Of a DNA stretch of 64,000 bases, positions 12,241 to 24,453 are shown in pieces. Within the stretch, counting starts at the first letter, position 1. Each line of letters starts with the position of its first letter. The notes under the pieces were generated by a model. That model did not search any database and had not been told where the DNA came from. It worked only from the letters and a program-made list of their open reading frames with translations. Position numbers and translations under genes: made by a program. The stretch is from Talinum fruticosum (Eukaryota > Streptophyta > Magnoliopsida > Caryophyllales > Talinaceae). Location: assembly GCA_021018815.1 (NCBI GenBank), contig JAITYX010000049.1, positions 3,534,001 to 3,598,000 of the forward strand. The letters are read 5' to 3'.

Positions 12241-13588
12241 CGAGCCACCTGTAAGACAGAAACAAACTAAACTTTCTCACTTCCTCTAATGAACCCAGTA
12301 ACTCCCTTTACTGTGGTCCTTTTCTAAGGAAGAAGACTCTTGGGAACCCAAATTTGAATAACTTTGGGTTTGGTCCGATTCCGAGTCTTTCTTTTAGAAA
12401 GCCGAGTCTGTGTCACTTTCTTTTGAAACCCTTTTCTTTTATAAATAGGAGGAGAAAGTTTTCTCCTGTAAGCTGAGTCCAGGCTCAGTCTTCCTTTCAT
12501 TCGTATGAATGGGACCGTGCTCGGCTTTCCGGAACTTCACGGTTCTAGAATCTATTTTGAAAAGCTCCGAGTAGGAATTAGATTTCTCCTCTTTGTTAAA
12601 TCCAAGTCCTTCTTCTCTAAAGGAGACACATTGAGACCCTAAGAGCATGTCAAGGTTATTCGACCTTCGAGTAAATTTTAAAACAAGCTCTTGAGAATCA
12701 CTCTTGCTTCAGATGCTCTTTTTCTCTTCGAGTGACTCAAACTCAATCTCATTAGATTGAGCACTAGTCTTGAGTTCTCTTAGAGTAAGTGTAAGTTTTT
12801 CTAATTTATTTTTCAAAGAGATGCTCTCGAAGTAACGAGACTCAAGTTGTTCTTTAAACTGAGAAGAATTAGAATTGGACTTTTCTTCCAAAGTATAAAT
12901 ATATTTAGCTAAATCAACTTTGGAAAACTTTAGAAAGTATTCAATTACCTCCCGAGTATTTGTTTCCTCACTGTCTCGAGTCATCCGAGTCCGACTCGAT
13001 TCAGCTTCGAGTCCGATAGTGCCATCGAAACTTTGAATCATCTTCCGATTAGTCTACATCACTCCAAGTGGCCATCATAGACTTTTTTTTTTTCTTTACG
13101 TGCTTCTTTCTCCTGGGACAGTCTTTGAATATGTGTTCCTTGCTGCCATATTCAAAATAGTCGGAGTTCTTAGTTAAAGATAACTTTGAAGGGGAAGAAT
13201 ATTTACCTTTTTATCCTTCTTATCTTTCTTATAGAACTCTTCTCTTGGCTTCTTATCCCATCTCTTGTGCTTCATCATTCTTTTGAAGCCTCTAGCAATA
13301 AGTGCCATGGGATCCTCTTCGAGTCGGAGGAACTCGGATTTGCTTTTCTATTTTCTAAGGCCTTTAGTGCGATGTTCTTTTTAGTGCTCATCTCTGCATC
13401 CTCCTCTTCCAGGTGGATCTCATGGGGAGTAGCTTCTCAATGAGTTTGTCCGGCTTCGGTAAGGACGGGTTCGAGCCTCTTCGATGGTTGTAACCTTGGG
13501 ACCCCATCTTCTCTTGGGTAGACTTCGAGTATCTTTCCGCACATTTCCTCATGGGAAATCTTTCTACCCAGAGATTTGAGATTGTTAG
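12241..13588 (-). pseudogene. gag: Copia gag C-terminal part, upstream of the gypsy insertion
   Basis: The minus strand carries the Gag tail: a CCHC-knuckle remnant near 13120-13160, the coiled-coil segment 12709-13041 (FLKFSKVDLAKYIYTLEEKSN, with a mutated heptad-rich region after it) and the basic linker with KAEHGPIHTNE (12439-12648). The RRWGPKVTTIEEA region lies near 13475-13540. It joins in order with 16911-17386 once the 3.3-kb insertion is removed. Stops and frameshifts are present. Confidence 0.7.
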
Positions 13589-16500
13589 TGTAATACCCGA
13601 AATTTTAAGGAAAAGCGACTAAAAAGCATAGAATTATTGAGTATTATTCCACGCATCTAGGGGGTGAGTGACTAATTTTATTTACAGACCGGACATATTA
13701 CTTTAGTATCCCTTTGGAGCCTCGTTGTTGAATAAATTAAATTAAGGGAATAGCCTCCTTTTCTATCTAGGTCAAACCGTTTGGTGATTAGGAATTGTCG
13801 TGGTCGGCGTATTAAAATAAGTTAGGATGCAGCGAGCATAAAGAGGACGGAAGGGAGGATATATGGACTTGTTGTATTTGGGATTAGTTATTATGAGGAT
13901 TAGTAAAGAAAAAGGAGAAAGGGAAATAAGGAGGGTTTAGTGGATTGCCAGTGATTTGATTAATGTGAAATTAAGGGAGTGCCTGGCAATTTGTGAAGGG
14001 GCCACATCAAAATGGAGGAAAGAAATTAAAGGGAAAAGAAAAGAAGACCGGGTCGGGGTAAAATGAAGAAAAGAAGCAGAGCCGGATGAGGAAAAAGTGG
14101 GAGCACCGAACGGGAGAAAGAGAGAGACGGCATGCGGGAGCCGGAGCAAAGGTCGGTGGCCCACCCGAACGGCGAACGGCCGGAGGGTGAAGGGAGAGCG
14201 GGGGCTCGGGGAAGGCGAAAAGGGGAAGAAACGGAACGAAGGAAGAAGCGAAGAGGGAAGACCGAGCGCACAGAGAGAGAGAGAGAAGGCGAGCCGTATA
14301 GGGGTCGAGGAGACCAAAGGGTGGCCGGCGACCACCGCAGACCGAAGGCGGCAGCCGGGGACACAAGTGGGTGGCGAGCGAAGGGACAGAATGAGGGGCG
14401 GAGGAGAAACCCAAAACAGAGATAGACGCGAGCGAGAGTCCGAGAGGCCGGGGACCGGGAAAAGCAAGGACGACAAGGGGAAAGGCCAGCGGTGAACACG
14501 CGAGGCCGGATCGAGGGTCGATAGGAAACCGGAGACGTTGAACCGGAAGCAAGAGGGAGCGAGAGTCCCCTAAAACTAAATGCAATCGAACGTAGAACGA
14601 GACAAGCAAGCAATTCATCCAAGTGCAATTGATTCCAAACCCCGAATTCGAGGTGCGTAGTCTTATACTCAAAACTATTAGTAATTTCGCAACCCAAATG
14701 GATTTGTTGTGAATCTTGAATGTGTTATGTGAATATGGAATTTGTGGCGAACGTTGAATATCCGTATTGCGGAACAGTACCTAATCATTGTTTAAGATTG
14801 AAATAAGAGCTTAGAATGGATTTAAGGAATTGAGAGGGCTGAATCGTGAAATGAAAGGACTTACTTGGGTTAAATAATAGAATTAAATTGGGAACTTCAA
14901 AGAGATTTAATAGTTACTTAAGATTGAATTGGAACATGCTGATTCTGAAGAGGTTAGATTGCATAGGTCAAATGAGTAGTATTGAAGTTTCGATTAGCTA
15001 TTAAGGATGAAGAGTTGGGACATGGATATGAATTATGAGTTAATTAAGTCTTAGAGATTCTTGAACCTGCGGTATTAAAGAGCTAATTAAGAACATTGGG
15101 GAGTGGTAGGTCAAAGTATAAAGAGGAGTATGAATTCGTATTGAGTGATGCGCAATTGGGACATGTAAGTGAGAAATGGGTGATTGTGAGATTAATTACG
15201 TTCGAAGTATATTTAATTCCTCGAGGTTGAACCGAGCGCGAAAATAAGCAAAGCTAACGGAAATTGAATAATAAAATGTGATTAAGAGCTTTGTAACTAA
15301 GGACGGACGAACAAGAGTCGAGTAATAAGATAGAGACATACAATGGGAATTTGGGAAATTGAGGCCAACTGGGAATGTTAAGGTTAAGTTTAGTTGAAAT
15401 CTACGTAAGCCTGGAGATGAAATTAAGTTGGAAGACGAGCTTAGCATCAAGGAATTTAAGTGATAAAGTGAGATTAGGAGCTATATGGCTAAACATGAGC
15501 AAAGGAAGTTGACTTATAAAGTAGAGATGTAGAATGAAGGGTTAAAGCAAAATTAGACAATGGTGAGAAAGTGAAAATGTTGAATTAGGTAATATCTACT
15601 TGTGGTTATTGTGGCTCGGAAAATGGAATCAATCGTACTAATATGATGAATTAAGAAAGGCATAATTGGAAGAGAGTTGAGAATGATTGCCTGCATTGAA
15701 TGGTGATTATTCGTGCTATGTGATTGCTTTACGTATTGCTCAAAAGTAGTTTTGAAAGGAGTTTTGTATTTTACGTGAAATGATCCTTGAATGCAACTTC
15801 TTGTGGGTTACCTTTCAACCGTGAATGTGTTTTAAAGAAGCAAAACTTATTTGAGAAAGTGAATTTATAAGGGTGACACGTGGTGCCATGCCTTCCTTGA
15901 TATTAAATCGATTTGAGAAAGTCTGTGAAGTGAATGTGATGAATGAGTATATGCAAAGAGTTTTGAATCGACAGGCTACGGATCGTTTAGCATACCGAAG
16001 GGTTCGAACACAGGGACGCCTGGCTAGAAACTTCGAGGGAAGGATTCTAACACGGGTCCTGCAGTGGCGGGATGCCCGCTCCGAGACTTCCGAAGATAGG
16101 TCCCGGGAGCCTTTTTATCGGGGTCGCGCCACGAGATGAAAGAAGTGCTAGTTCGAGTCCTCGGAAGGCCAAGAAAAGTAGATTCAACCCCAAAAGAATT
16201 GTTCATGAATGTTAAATTGTGCTTTTAAGTGGTTGAGGAGTCATGATCTTTTTCATTGCAAGAGATTTCAGTGAAAAGTATATAGATTTGTATTACACTA
16301 TTTTGCTTTCGTAGATTTCATTATTATGAGTATTATGTGTAAAGAATTTCCATTTTAAGGGTATAAGACTCCGGTGAGCCCGCGGTTTATTGCTCACCCC
16401 CACAAATTTCCCTCTTTCCACCCCGAGTGTTGTAGGTACACTTTCGAAGCTTGATCTACCCTTAGCATACTCCGGATCTTGCTGACTCGCTGAGTGCTAA

Positions 16501-16910
16501 AGCAACTCAAGGAACTGACATGCATTGTTATGATTCCAAATGTTGTATTTGTAATTTAGTTCATATAGTTGTACCCGATGTGTCGTAAACCATTTAGATT
16601 GTTTTAAGTTTTATAGCAGGATTGGTTGGACTCCGGTGTGTGGTTGTTGAGTTGTATACTCCGAGCGTGTGGCTCGTTGATTTATACTATGCTTTTTATG
16701 CGGGGTTTTAAGGCTTTAAGCCTATGGGATAGTCCATATTACAAAATGAACTCGCCGAAATTTTTAGGATATCTCAAGTTCCTTTGGGAAACCACCTTTG
16801 TTACCTCTAAGTTGGGATTAGAGAGCCAAACCGGCACTGATAGAGCCTTGGGAGTTCCTGTAAGGAACTCGGCGATGTAATACTCCTAGGGGGTGTTTTG
16901 GGGTGTTACA
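13589..16910. mobile_element. Ty3/gypsy-type solo LTR inserted in copia gag
   Basis: A 3322-bp block starts TGTAATACCCGAAATTTT and ends GGGGTGTTACA, the TGTAA...TTACA termini common in plant Ty3/gypsy (Tekay/Del-like) LTRs. The flanks GTTAG (13584-13588) and GCTTAG (16911-16916) look like a target duplication with one inserted base. Removing the block restores the gag region around ATTGTTAG/TAATCTCGG. There is no PBS, gag or pol inside, which supports a solo LTR rather than a full element; a non-autonomous derivative is possible. The 3' part has the TGCTCACCCCCAC motif near 16392. Strand cannot be fixed from coding content. Confidence 0.7.
14060..14560. repeat. GC-rich, purine-rich island inside the gypsy LTR
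   Basis: This stretch is strongly G/A-rich on the plus strand and CpG-rich, unlike the surrounding AT-rich DNA. Overlapping open frames exist on both strands (up to about 220 codons on the minus strand). Their products are monotonous Ser/Pro/Arg/Leu strings in all frames, as expected from composition, so I do not call a gene. Confidence 0.6.
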
Positions 16911-17386
16911 GCTTAGTAATCTCGGTGAAGCGGATGAACATCCGAGTGATGTTCTCTTGTGGCTCCATCTTGAACAGCTCGTATTTGTGAAGATATTTGC
17001 TAATCTTCGCTTGTTTGACTTGGCTTGTGCCTTCATAAGTGTTAACAAGCGTGTCCCACACTTCTTTTGTTGTGTCACGGTCGACACTCGGCTTGTATTC
17101 TTCCGAGCCGATGACGCACATCGGAATGTTCATTGCCTTGAAGTTCTTTTTGAACTTCGTAACTTCTTCGATAGTGTACTCGGACTTTCGTTTGGGCACG
17201 AGTCTTGTTTCATCCATCTTCATTGGAATGTAGTTGCCTACTTGTATGATGTTCCCGACATGTTTATCGTGATCCAGCAGAAAACATTCCATGAGCTTCT
17301 TCCAGAGTGCACGAGTTAGATCCTTTGAACTTTGGTGGTCTGCTGGAAGATCTTCCTTCATCGAACTCTCCATTGTTCCGAGCCAT
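16911..17386 (-). pseudogene. gag: Copia gag N-terminal part, downstream of the gypsy insertion
   Basis: The start codon is the complement of 17384-17386, and the first frame reads MARNNGEFDEGRSS, the family's Gag N-terminus. A frameshift soon after moves into the frame with MECFLLDHDKHV, GNYIPMK, NIPMCVIGSEEY, KEVWDTLVNTYEG and MEPQENITRMFIRF (UBN2 core), ending at the insertion joint. Apart from the frameshift, this is the longest clean Gag segment in the window (155 codons). PBS and LTR C lie immediately upstream. Confidence 0.8.
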
Positions 17387-17431
17387 TTGATCTTTAAACG
17401 TTTGGATGGTTAAATTTTTCTATGAGGCTAG

Positions 17432-17442
17432 GCTCGATGCCA
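17432..17442 (-). other. Primer-binding site next to LTR C
   Basis: The minus strand reads TGGCATCGAGC, one base different from the TGGTATCGAGC found in the other copies, two bases inside the LTR end at 17445. Confidence 0.7.
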
Positions 17443-17444
17443 AT

Positions 17445-18987
17445 TGAAGGTTTGCTCTTGGAGAGACTTAGTCACCCTATAGGGGTGAATAGCGCGATCG
17501 AGAAATTTGAACAAAGACTCGGAAGATTAAATTCTAAAACCGACTTTGAAATAGTCCGAGTCTAGATTGGACTCGTAAAAGTGTTGACTCGGAAAATATG
17601 TGGAAACCCTCCTGGAGCAGAAAACCACGATTAGTGCTAATCCAAGCACTAAGTGAAATCCACTATTTTGAATCCACAAAATACGAGTAGAAAGACTCAA
17701 CCGAATTGCTCCCTTAGACAATTCCTTACAAGATTTTCCTAAACTTAGAAGTTCCCTTATCCGATCTAGTAGTTCCTAATTGAGGTAACCTTTACAGGTT
17801 AGGGACAACCGAGCTGAGTTAACCCTTACAGCTCAGTCAAGGGACCTTACTTAGAAAGTAAGAATAAGTGTTTGTGACTCATTACAAGACCTTACAACTC
17901 GGAAAGATGTTAAGTACAGAGTTAGAGTTGTAACTAGAAGATTGAATGAGAATTATACAGAGAGAGATAATTTCAGCAATAGGTTTGGCAATCTTCTTGT
18001 CTTGTGAAGTAGCTTCAATTTATAGATGACCGAGCAGATTAGCCGTTGTAACTATCTTCTAATTAGAAGCCCTTTGTGGCCGTTGCAATGGCTTTTTTAT
18101 TCAACAATAGGTTTGCAGTGACTCATAAAATATCCGTTGAGGTCCGAACATTGGGCAACGGCTCTTGACTCCTTTGGATGTCCCAATTCACTCGGTGGTG
18201 TCCGAAAAATAGGGTGGAAACCACCGTTGAGCTTAGCGTTGAAGATTTCCAATTTTGGAAGCGGACAACCCTAACAGAGTGTCCGGGCCTTGGTCGAAGT
18301 AGAAAAAGCCTTGTCTACTCGTGATTTGACATCTTGAAGCCGGTTAGTTTTGTAATTCAAAAGTAGGATAACCTTGTTTGAATAACCTACAAAAGTAAAT
18401 CAATTTGGTCCTTAAAGTATAAAATACATTGGTCCAAGATTGGACACGAGATAATAATTTTAATTAAGATAATTAAGTGCATAATTATCTCGAGTCCCGG
18501 AAGAGTGGAATTTTCCGAGTCTAATATCCATTATAGTTAAATTCCATATGAGTCGGTTTAGAAGTAAAACAAGTGTGATAGAGAATATCGAGTAGTGGAA
18601 CTTGATCTAAACAAGCATAGTTCAAACAAAACATGCCGACTTCGAGGGATGAATTAACACTCGTAATTCAATTAAACTTAGATTACAAAGTCGGACTTGA
18701 GTTTATGCACGTTAGAGAAAAAGTTTGAACATGCGTTATGTCCGAGTGTTGTCCGAGTGACTCAGAATTGTGTGTGAAATGATAAGCAAAACAATGCTTT
18801 CGAGTCGAGTCAAAATCAAGTGAAAACATATGTAATAGTTTTGTAACATTCGGAATAGATTCTAGAGCACTCGAAAAGTTTCTAAACTACTTAGAATGAC
18901 TTGTAATCAAGACTTACAAGAGATGAAGTCTGTACTGATTCCTTGATGGTACTCAACTTAATATATCTCGCAAAGTCGTAGTCTTCA
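17445..18987 (-). repeat. 5' LTR (C), minus strand
   Basis: It starts TGAAGGTTTGCTCTTGG beside the PBS and ends GTAGTCTTCA at 18987 (1543 bp). It contains the LTR TATA region (CAATTTATAGATGACC near 18017). Its right flank CACGC matches no duplication at the left of LTR A or B. By private variants it pairs better with truncated LTR A (7166-8290) than with LTR B. A small internal insertion repeating AACAATAGGTTTG is seen near 18103. Confidence 0.8.
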
Positions 18988-19202
18988 CACGCAGATTAAG
19001 CATGCTATTATCAAATGACATGAAAACAAGTAAGAGGTTATTTAGTAAATTCATATACTTTATTACTTGGTTATAAGTTTTTTTTAAAGTTGTTAAATTT
19101 ATCTATTTTCTTAAATGGTTATAATTTCTTATTTTTTATATTGGTTAAATTTCTCTTTTTTAAATACATATATAGCCTTTTTCCCTCCATTTGGTGTTTA
19201 AA
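18988..19202. other. AT-rich spacer with a repeated 25-mer
   Basis: There is no ORF or element terminus. The motif AAAGTTGTTAAATTTATCTA occurs at about 19087 and again at about 19199, a short direct repeat. The stretch leads into the left arm of the long inverted repeat. Confidence 0.5.
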
Positions 19203-19398
19203 GTTGTTAAATTTATCTATTTTCCTTTTTGTTGCATTTTTAATGTTTTAAATGTTATCATAAATTATACATTATTTTTTGAAGTTTACATAATGTAGAG
19301 GACAATGAATATGAATAAAATATCGAGGCCACCTTGAATTTGCTTCAACGACCCAAGACCTAATACTGAACTGGAGTTTCCACGACCGTTCTTGTCTT
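19203..19398. repeat. Outer left arm of a long inverted repeat, cut by element VI
   Basis: Reverse-complemented, this stretch aligns with 56020-56216 in the same order: GGTGGCCTCGA, CCTCTACATTA and CAA(C)CAAAAAGGAAAATA. Element VI and its duplicated GTCTT separate it from the inner part of the same arm (55797-55880). Arm identity is roughly 70-75% by eye. Confidence 0.65.
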
Positions 19399-20887
19399 TG
19401 AAGACTCGGACTCTAAGACTAGGTCATTCCGAGTATCGAGATAAAGACTCGTGTACAAACCTCATCCCTCCTAAGTTTTGATTACAACTCATTCTGAGTG
19501 TTATAGAAACTCTTGCATAAGTTTTCATTGGATTCCGATCGACTCAAAAACACATTTTTATTTATCAACTAGCTTTGAAGTTTCTAAGTTACTCGGACAT
19601 CACTCGGATTTATCGCATGTTCAAATAATCTCTCGAACACTTCTTATCCGAGTTCGACTTTATATTTCAAATCAAAGTGAATTATAATCTTAATTTATAT
19701 TTCTATGTCGGGGCATTTGTTTGAGAGTTATTTGCCCAAATCAAGTCCGTATACTCGATGTTTTCACTCTTATAACATGATCTTCCTTAGTATCGACTAC
19801 GATGGAATTTGAGTATAATGAATATTACACTCAGAAAATTCCACTCTTCTAGGCTCAAGATAATTATGCACTTAATTGTCTTAATTAAATTATTATCTCG
19901 TGCCTAATCTTGGACCAAAGTATTTCATAGTTTGAGAACCAAAATTGTTTACTTTTGTAGGTTATCAAAACGAGGTTATCGCATTTTCCGAATTACACAA
20001 GTAACCAGCTTCGGGTTGTCAATTACTAGCGAGATAAGGCTTTTCTACTTCGAACAAGGCTCAAACGTCGTGTCGGGGTTGTCTATTTCCAAAACTGGAA
20101 AACTTTAACGCCAAGCTTAATGGTGGTTTCCACCGTACTTTTCGGACAACACCGGTTGACTGGACCACCTTTAGGAGCCAAGAGCCATTGCCCAATGTTC
20201 ACATCCCAACGGATATTTTTAAGTGACTCGGAAGAATCGTTACAACGGTCAAGAACGATTCGGTTTAGAAATCAAACACAACGACTAGTCTACTTGGTCA
20301 CTTATAAATAGAAGCCACCTCTCAATACTTGAAGATTTTCTAGAATTCTTATTGAAACACATTACTTAAGCAAAAGTCATTGTATACATATTCAATCTTC
20401 TACTTACAACTCCTAGCTTGTAATTGATACTTTCCGAGTTGTTAACTCTTGTAATCGGTTATATACTTGTTCTTACATTCTAAGTAAGGACCCCTTATTG
20501 AGCTATAAGGTTTAACTCAGCTCAGTTGTCCTCGGTTGTAAAGGTTACCAAAGTTAGGAAGTACTAGATCGGATAATGGAATTTCGAGTCTAGGAAAACT
20601 ACGAAAGGAATTGTTTAAGGGAGCAATTCTGGTTAAGTTAATCTGCTGTATTTTGTGGATTCAAAATAGTGGATTCAACTTGGTGCTTAGACTAGCTCTG
20701 TCCGTGGTTTTCTGCCCTAGGAGGGTTTCCACGTATCTCTAAGTTTACACTTTTCCGAGTCTAATCTAGACTCGGATTGTCTTGTTCATTCCTTTCAAGC
20801 TTAAAGTTTCTAAGTTTGCTAAAATTTCCTCATCACCCTATTCACCCCCGTCTAGGGTGAGTAAGACTCTCCAAGAGCAAACCTTCA
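19399..20887 (+). repeat. 5' LTR of VI
   Basis: TGAAGACTCGGACTC at the start and GAGCAAACCTTCA at the end (1489 bp). The 3' part contains the conserved CATCACCCTATTCACCCC block. The TATA box lies at 20303-20310, placing the U3/R border some 30 bp downstream. Confidence 0.9.
20303..20310 (+). promoter_or_regulatory. LTR TATA box of VI
   Basis: TATAAATA lies in CACTTATAAATAGAAGCCAC. The equivalent in the 3' LTR is TATAAAT at 55204-55210. The minus-strand copies have TATAAATA or TATAAAA at the same LTR position (25105, 34419, 36543, 48320). Conservation across copies supports it as the element's promoter. Confidence 0.7.
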
Positions 20888-20889
20888 AT

Positions 20890-20900
20890 TGGTATCGAGC
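20890..20900 (+). other. Primer-binding site of VI
   Basis: TGGTATCGAGC begins two bases after the 5' LTR. It resembles the initiator-Met tRNA PBS of plant copia elements minus one A. Confidence 0.8.
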
Positions 20901-20939
20901 CTCACCTTTTAGAAAGGATCTAATAATCCAAAGGTCTAA

Positions 20940-22740
20940 AGATCGAGTGCTCGGAACAACGGAGAGTTCGATGAAGGAAGATCTTCCAGCAGACCACCTA
21001 AGTTCAAAGGATCAAATTTTGTGGACTGGAAAACGCCGATGGAATGCTTTCATCTGGACAACGATGAAGATGTTTGGAACATTATACAAGAAGGCAATTA
21101 CATTCCAATGAAGATGGAAGATTCAAGACCGGTGCCTAAAGTAAAGTTCGAGTACACCAATGAAGAGTTAGAAAAGTTTAGAAAGAACTTAAAAGCGATG
21201 AACATTCCGATGTGTTCTATTAGCTCGGAAGAACAAAACAGAGTGTCAGCCGTGACACAGCTAAAGATATGTGGAACACTCTTGTTAACATATATAAAAA
21301 GCGAAGATAAGTCAATATCTTCACAAATATGAGCTGTTCAAGATGGAGCCAAAAGAAAACATCACTCGGATGTTTATACGCTTCACTAAGATTATAAACA
21401 ATCTTAAATCTTTGGGTAAAAAGATTTCCCATGAAGAAATGTGCAGAAAAAATCTAAGAAGTCTACCAAAGAAACGATGGGGTCCTAAGTCGATAGCTAT
21501 CGAGGAAGCTCGGAATCTCTCTCAACTAAAGCCTTGAGAAGTTACTCACCCATGAAATCCATCTAGAAGAAGAGGATGTCGAGGTCGGCGCTAAAAAGAA
21601 CATTGCGCTGAAAGCCTCATAAAGAAAAGGAGAAACTCCGAGTTCCTTATATTCGAAGAAGATCTCATAGCACTCATTGCTCGAGGCTTCAAAAGAATGA
21701 TGAAGCACAAGAAACAGGAGAAGAGGCCAAGGGAAGAGTTCTACAAGAAAGATACGAAGGATAGAAAAGGTAAACACTCCTCCCCTTCAATGTTGTCTTT
21801 AACTAAGAACTCTAATTGTTTTGAATGTGGCAGTCAAGATCATATAGTCGAGACTGTCCAAGTAGAAAGAGGGATAGAGAGAAGAAGAAGGCTATCATAG
21901 CCGCATGGAATGATGAAGACTCATCGAAGAAGATGAGGATTAGGATGACTCAAAGTGTCTAATGACACTAACGGACTCGTAAGTCGAATCGAGTCGGATT
22001 ATGACAATTCGAGACATCGAGGAGACAAATCCTCAAGAGGTAATTGAATACTTTCTTAAGTTCTCCAAAGTTGTTTTAGCAAAATATATTTATACTTTAG
22101 AAGAAAAGTCCAATTTTGATTCTTTTCAATTCAAAGAACAACTTGAGTCTCTTACTTTTGAGAGCATTGGTTTGAAAAATGAATTGAAAAAACCGAGACT
22201 TACTCTAAGAGAACTCAAGACTAGTACTCAAGCTAATGAGACCGAGTCCGAGTTACTCGGAAGAGAAAATGAGCATCTAAAACAAAAGCCCAATGAGTCT
22301 TAAGAGCTTGTTTTGAAATTTACTCAAGGTCGAAAAACCTTGACATGCTCTTAGGTTATTAGTGTGTCTACTTCAGGAAAGAAGGACTTGGTTTTAATGA
22401 AGAGAAGGAATCTAATTCCTACTTAAATCTTTTCGAAAGGATTCTAAAACTGTGAAGTTCGGGAAGGTTGAGCATGGTCCTATTCATAAAAATGAAAGGA
22501 GGATCGAGCCCGGATCGGTTTTCGAAGAAAATCTTCCTCACCTGTTTATAAAATAAAAGATTTTCAAAAGAAAGTGACATAGACTCGGTTTTCTAAACGG
22601 AAGACTCGAGAATCATACCACACCCAAAAGTTATTCAAATTTGGGTTCCCAAGAGTCTTCTTCCTCGAGAAAGGACCACGAGTAAAGGGAGTTATTGGGT
22701 TCCTTAGAGGAAGTGAAAAGGGTTAGTGTGTTTCGACATG
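20940..22740 (+). pseudogene. gag: Copia gag pseudogene of VI
   Basis: The expected start ATGGCTCGGAAC reads GAGTGCTCGGAAC near 20948, so the initiator codon is lost. Downstream in shifting frames are GNYIPMK (about 21090), NIPMCSISSEE, MEPKENITRMFIRFTKI, GKKISHEEMCRK and KRWGPKS (21343-21537). The knuckle NCFECGSQDHIVE (about 21815) keeps the first Cys pair, and its terminal Cys is shifted out of frame. The coiled-coil tail (AKYIYTLEEKSN, 22001-22303) and the basic linker follow. Length without frameshifts is as in VII and VIII. Confidence 0.8.
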
Positions 22741-23120
22741 CAGGTAACTCGAGAAAAGACAAAAGGTCATTGGTACCTAGACAGTGGATGCTCATGCCAC
22801 ATGTCGGGAGATTCAAGACTCTTTTCCGAGTTGGAAGATTACAAATGAGCCTAAGTCACTTTTGGAGATGACAGTGAGTGCAAGGTAGTTGGAATAGGCA
22901 ATATTGGGAAAAGAGATAATCCGGTCAGCCCAGTCTATCTTCTCAAGGGACTAAAGTACAATCTACTCAGCATCTCTCAATTGTGTTACAAAGGTCAAGA
23001 GGTAAGATTCACTCGGACAAATTACTATATTTCTAATGCAACCACCAAAGAGACTAAGCTCTCGGGTATAAGATCATGTAATACCTACACTATTCCTCTT
23101 TCGATCCAAGCCGGAATTTA
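22740..23120 (+). pseudogene. pol: Copia protease remnant of VI
   Basis: An aspartic protease of the copia type is recognisable: HWYLDSGCSCHMSGD near 22770-22815. This is the only copy in the window that keeps the D-S-G catalytic triplet. It is followed by a stop after LEDYK and by VGIGNIGK and LKYNLLSISQL in another frame. It separates the Gag tail from gag-pre-integrase. Confidence 0.75.
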
Positions 23121-24010
23121 TCTTATTTAAAAGCATCATTGCATGATGATTCTAGGACATGGCATGGTAGACTAGGTCATCTTAGCATGCATACTATCAA
23201 AAAGCTTGCATCTCATGGTTTAGTTAGAGGTTTACCTAACTATGCATTAAAGAAAGATAAAATCTGTGAAGCATACACAAAAGGGAAACAAGTCATATCA
23301 TCCTTCCAATCTCTCAAAACTGTTTCCACATCCAAAGTGCTTGAAATGTTGCATATCAATTTATGTGGTGAAATCCCTATCAAGAGTCTCGAAGGTAAAT
23401 CATATGTACTTGTGATTGTTGATGACTACTAACAATTTACCTGGGTTTGTTTTCTTAAGCACAAAGATGAAGCTTTCAAAGAGTTCAAGCAAGCTCTGCT
23501 AGAAAATTCAAGTAGAGTCCGAGACTCGGATCGGAAGAATTTGAACCGACCATGGAAGGGAGTTCGATGACTCATAACTTGCAAAGTTATGCGATAAGAA
23601 TGGTATCTCTCACAACTTCTCAGCACCCGAACTACTCGAATTAAGTAGTGGAGAGAAACAACCAACTCTTGAAGAAATAGGAAGGACGATGATGATTTAA
23701 CATGATCCGCCTTACTATTTCGGGCTGAGGCGATCAACACAAGCAAACTAAACACCGAACAGATGCCTCGTCGGACCCATTATGAAGAAAACTCCATATG
23801 AGCTCTATAAGGGAAAGAAATCCAACATCTCATACTTCAAACCCTTCATATGTAAGACAATAATGGTAAGAATCACCTGACCAAGTTTGATGCTCGGTTA
23901 GTTGAAGGTATCTTTCCGGGTTATTCATCTCATAGTAAAGCATATCGTATTTTCAATAAAAGAACTAACAAAGTGGAAGAGAGCATTCACGTTGTCTTTA
24001 ATGAGATTGA
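23120..24010 (+). pseudogene. pol: Copia integrase remnant of VI
   Basis: The gag-pre-integrase zinc region reads TWHGRLGHLSMHTIKKLASHG (about 23157-23219), with the distal CEAC changed to CEAY. The integrase core begins EMLHINLCGEIP and reaches VIVDDY, where a TAA stop (23430-23432) replaces the next residue. FTWVCFLKHKDEAFKEF and later KKTPYELYKGKK (about 23785) are in other frames. The C-terminus ends near ESIHVVFNEID (about 24005). Multiple stops make it inactive. Confidence 0.75.
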
Positions 24011-24453
24011 TCGGGAAAATCAAGTGAGTCAACATTGTCAAATCTGAAACTCGATCGAGATAAAGATGATCTTACCGAAGCCGAGCTCGGACGGAATCAA
24101 AAGAAAGCGACTCGAGAATGAGACAACTCATAACATTATGACTAAGATTGAACCAGCTCAAGAGCCAGCTCAGAATGTTGAAGATCAAATAGATGACTAA
24201 GCTCACTTAGATCATATAACTGAAGATCAACCAGTTCAACCAACAAATTTGGTGAACAAGAGAATAGGTAAAGCATTCATATATGCTTCGAGCCAACCAC
24301 TCAAGAACATCTTGTTTGACATCAAGAGTGGGGTAAGAACTCGCTCTTCTTTTCAAAATCTATGTCCATTCACTGCATTCATATCATTAATCGAACACAA
24401 AAATGTAAGAAAGGTCGTAAATGAACCTGAATGGGTAAAGGTCATGTAAGAGG
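24011..24453 (+). pseudogene. pol: Linker between integrase and RT of VI, up to insertion VII
   Basis: This acidic, Gln/Glu-rich hinge is poorly conserved between copies. The last open stretch (24249-24448) contains SLIEHKNVRKVVNEPEWVK, the block that precedes copia RT, and is cut by element VII at AGAGG. The reading continues after VII at 35345 with EEFNQFERNQV. Confidence 0.65.

Noticed and set aside
13937..14697. Overlapping minus- and plus-strand frames of 97-223 codons
   Set aside because: All lie in the GC-rich island of the gypsy LTR and encode composition-driven Ser/Pro/Arg/Leu or Arg/Glu/Gly strings. No conserved motif is seen.
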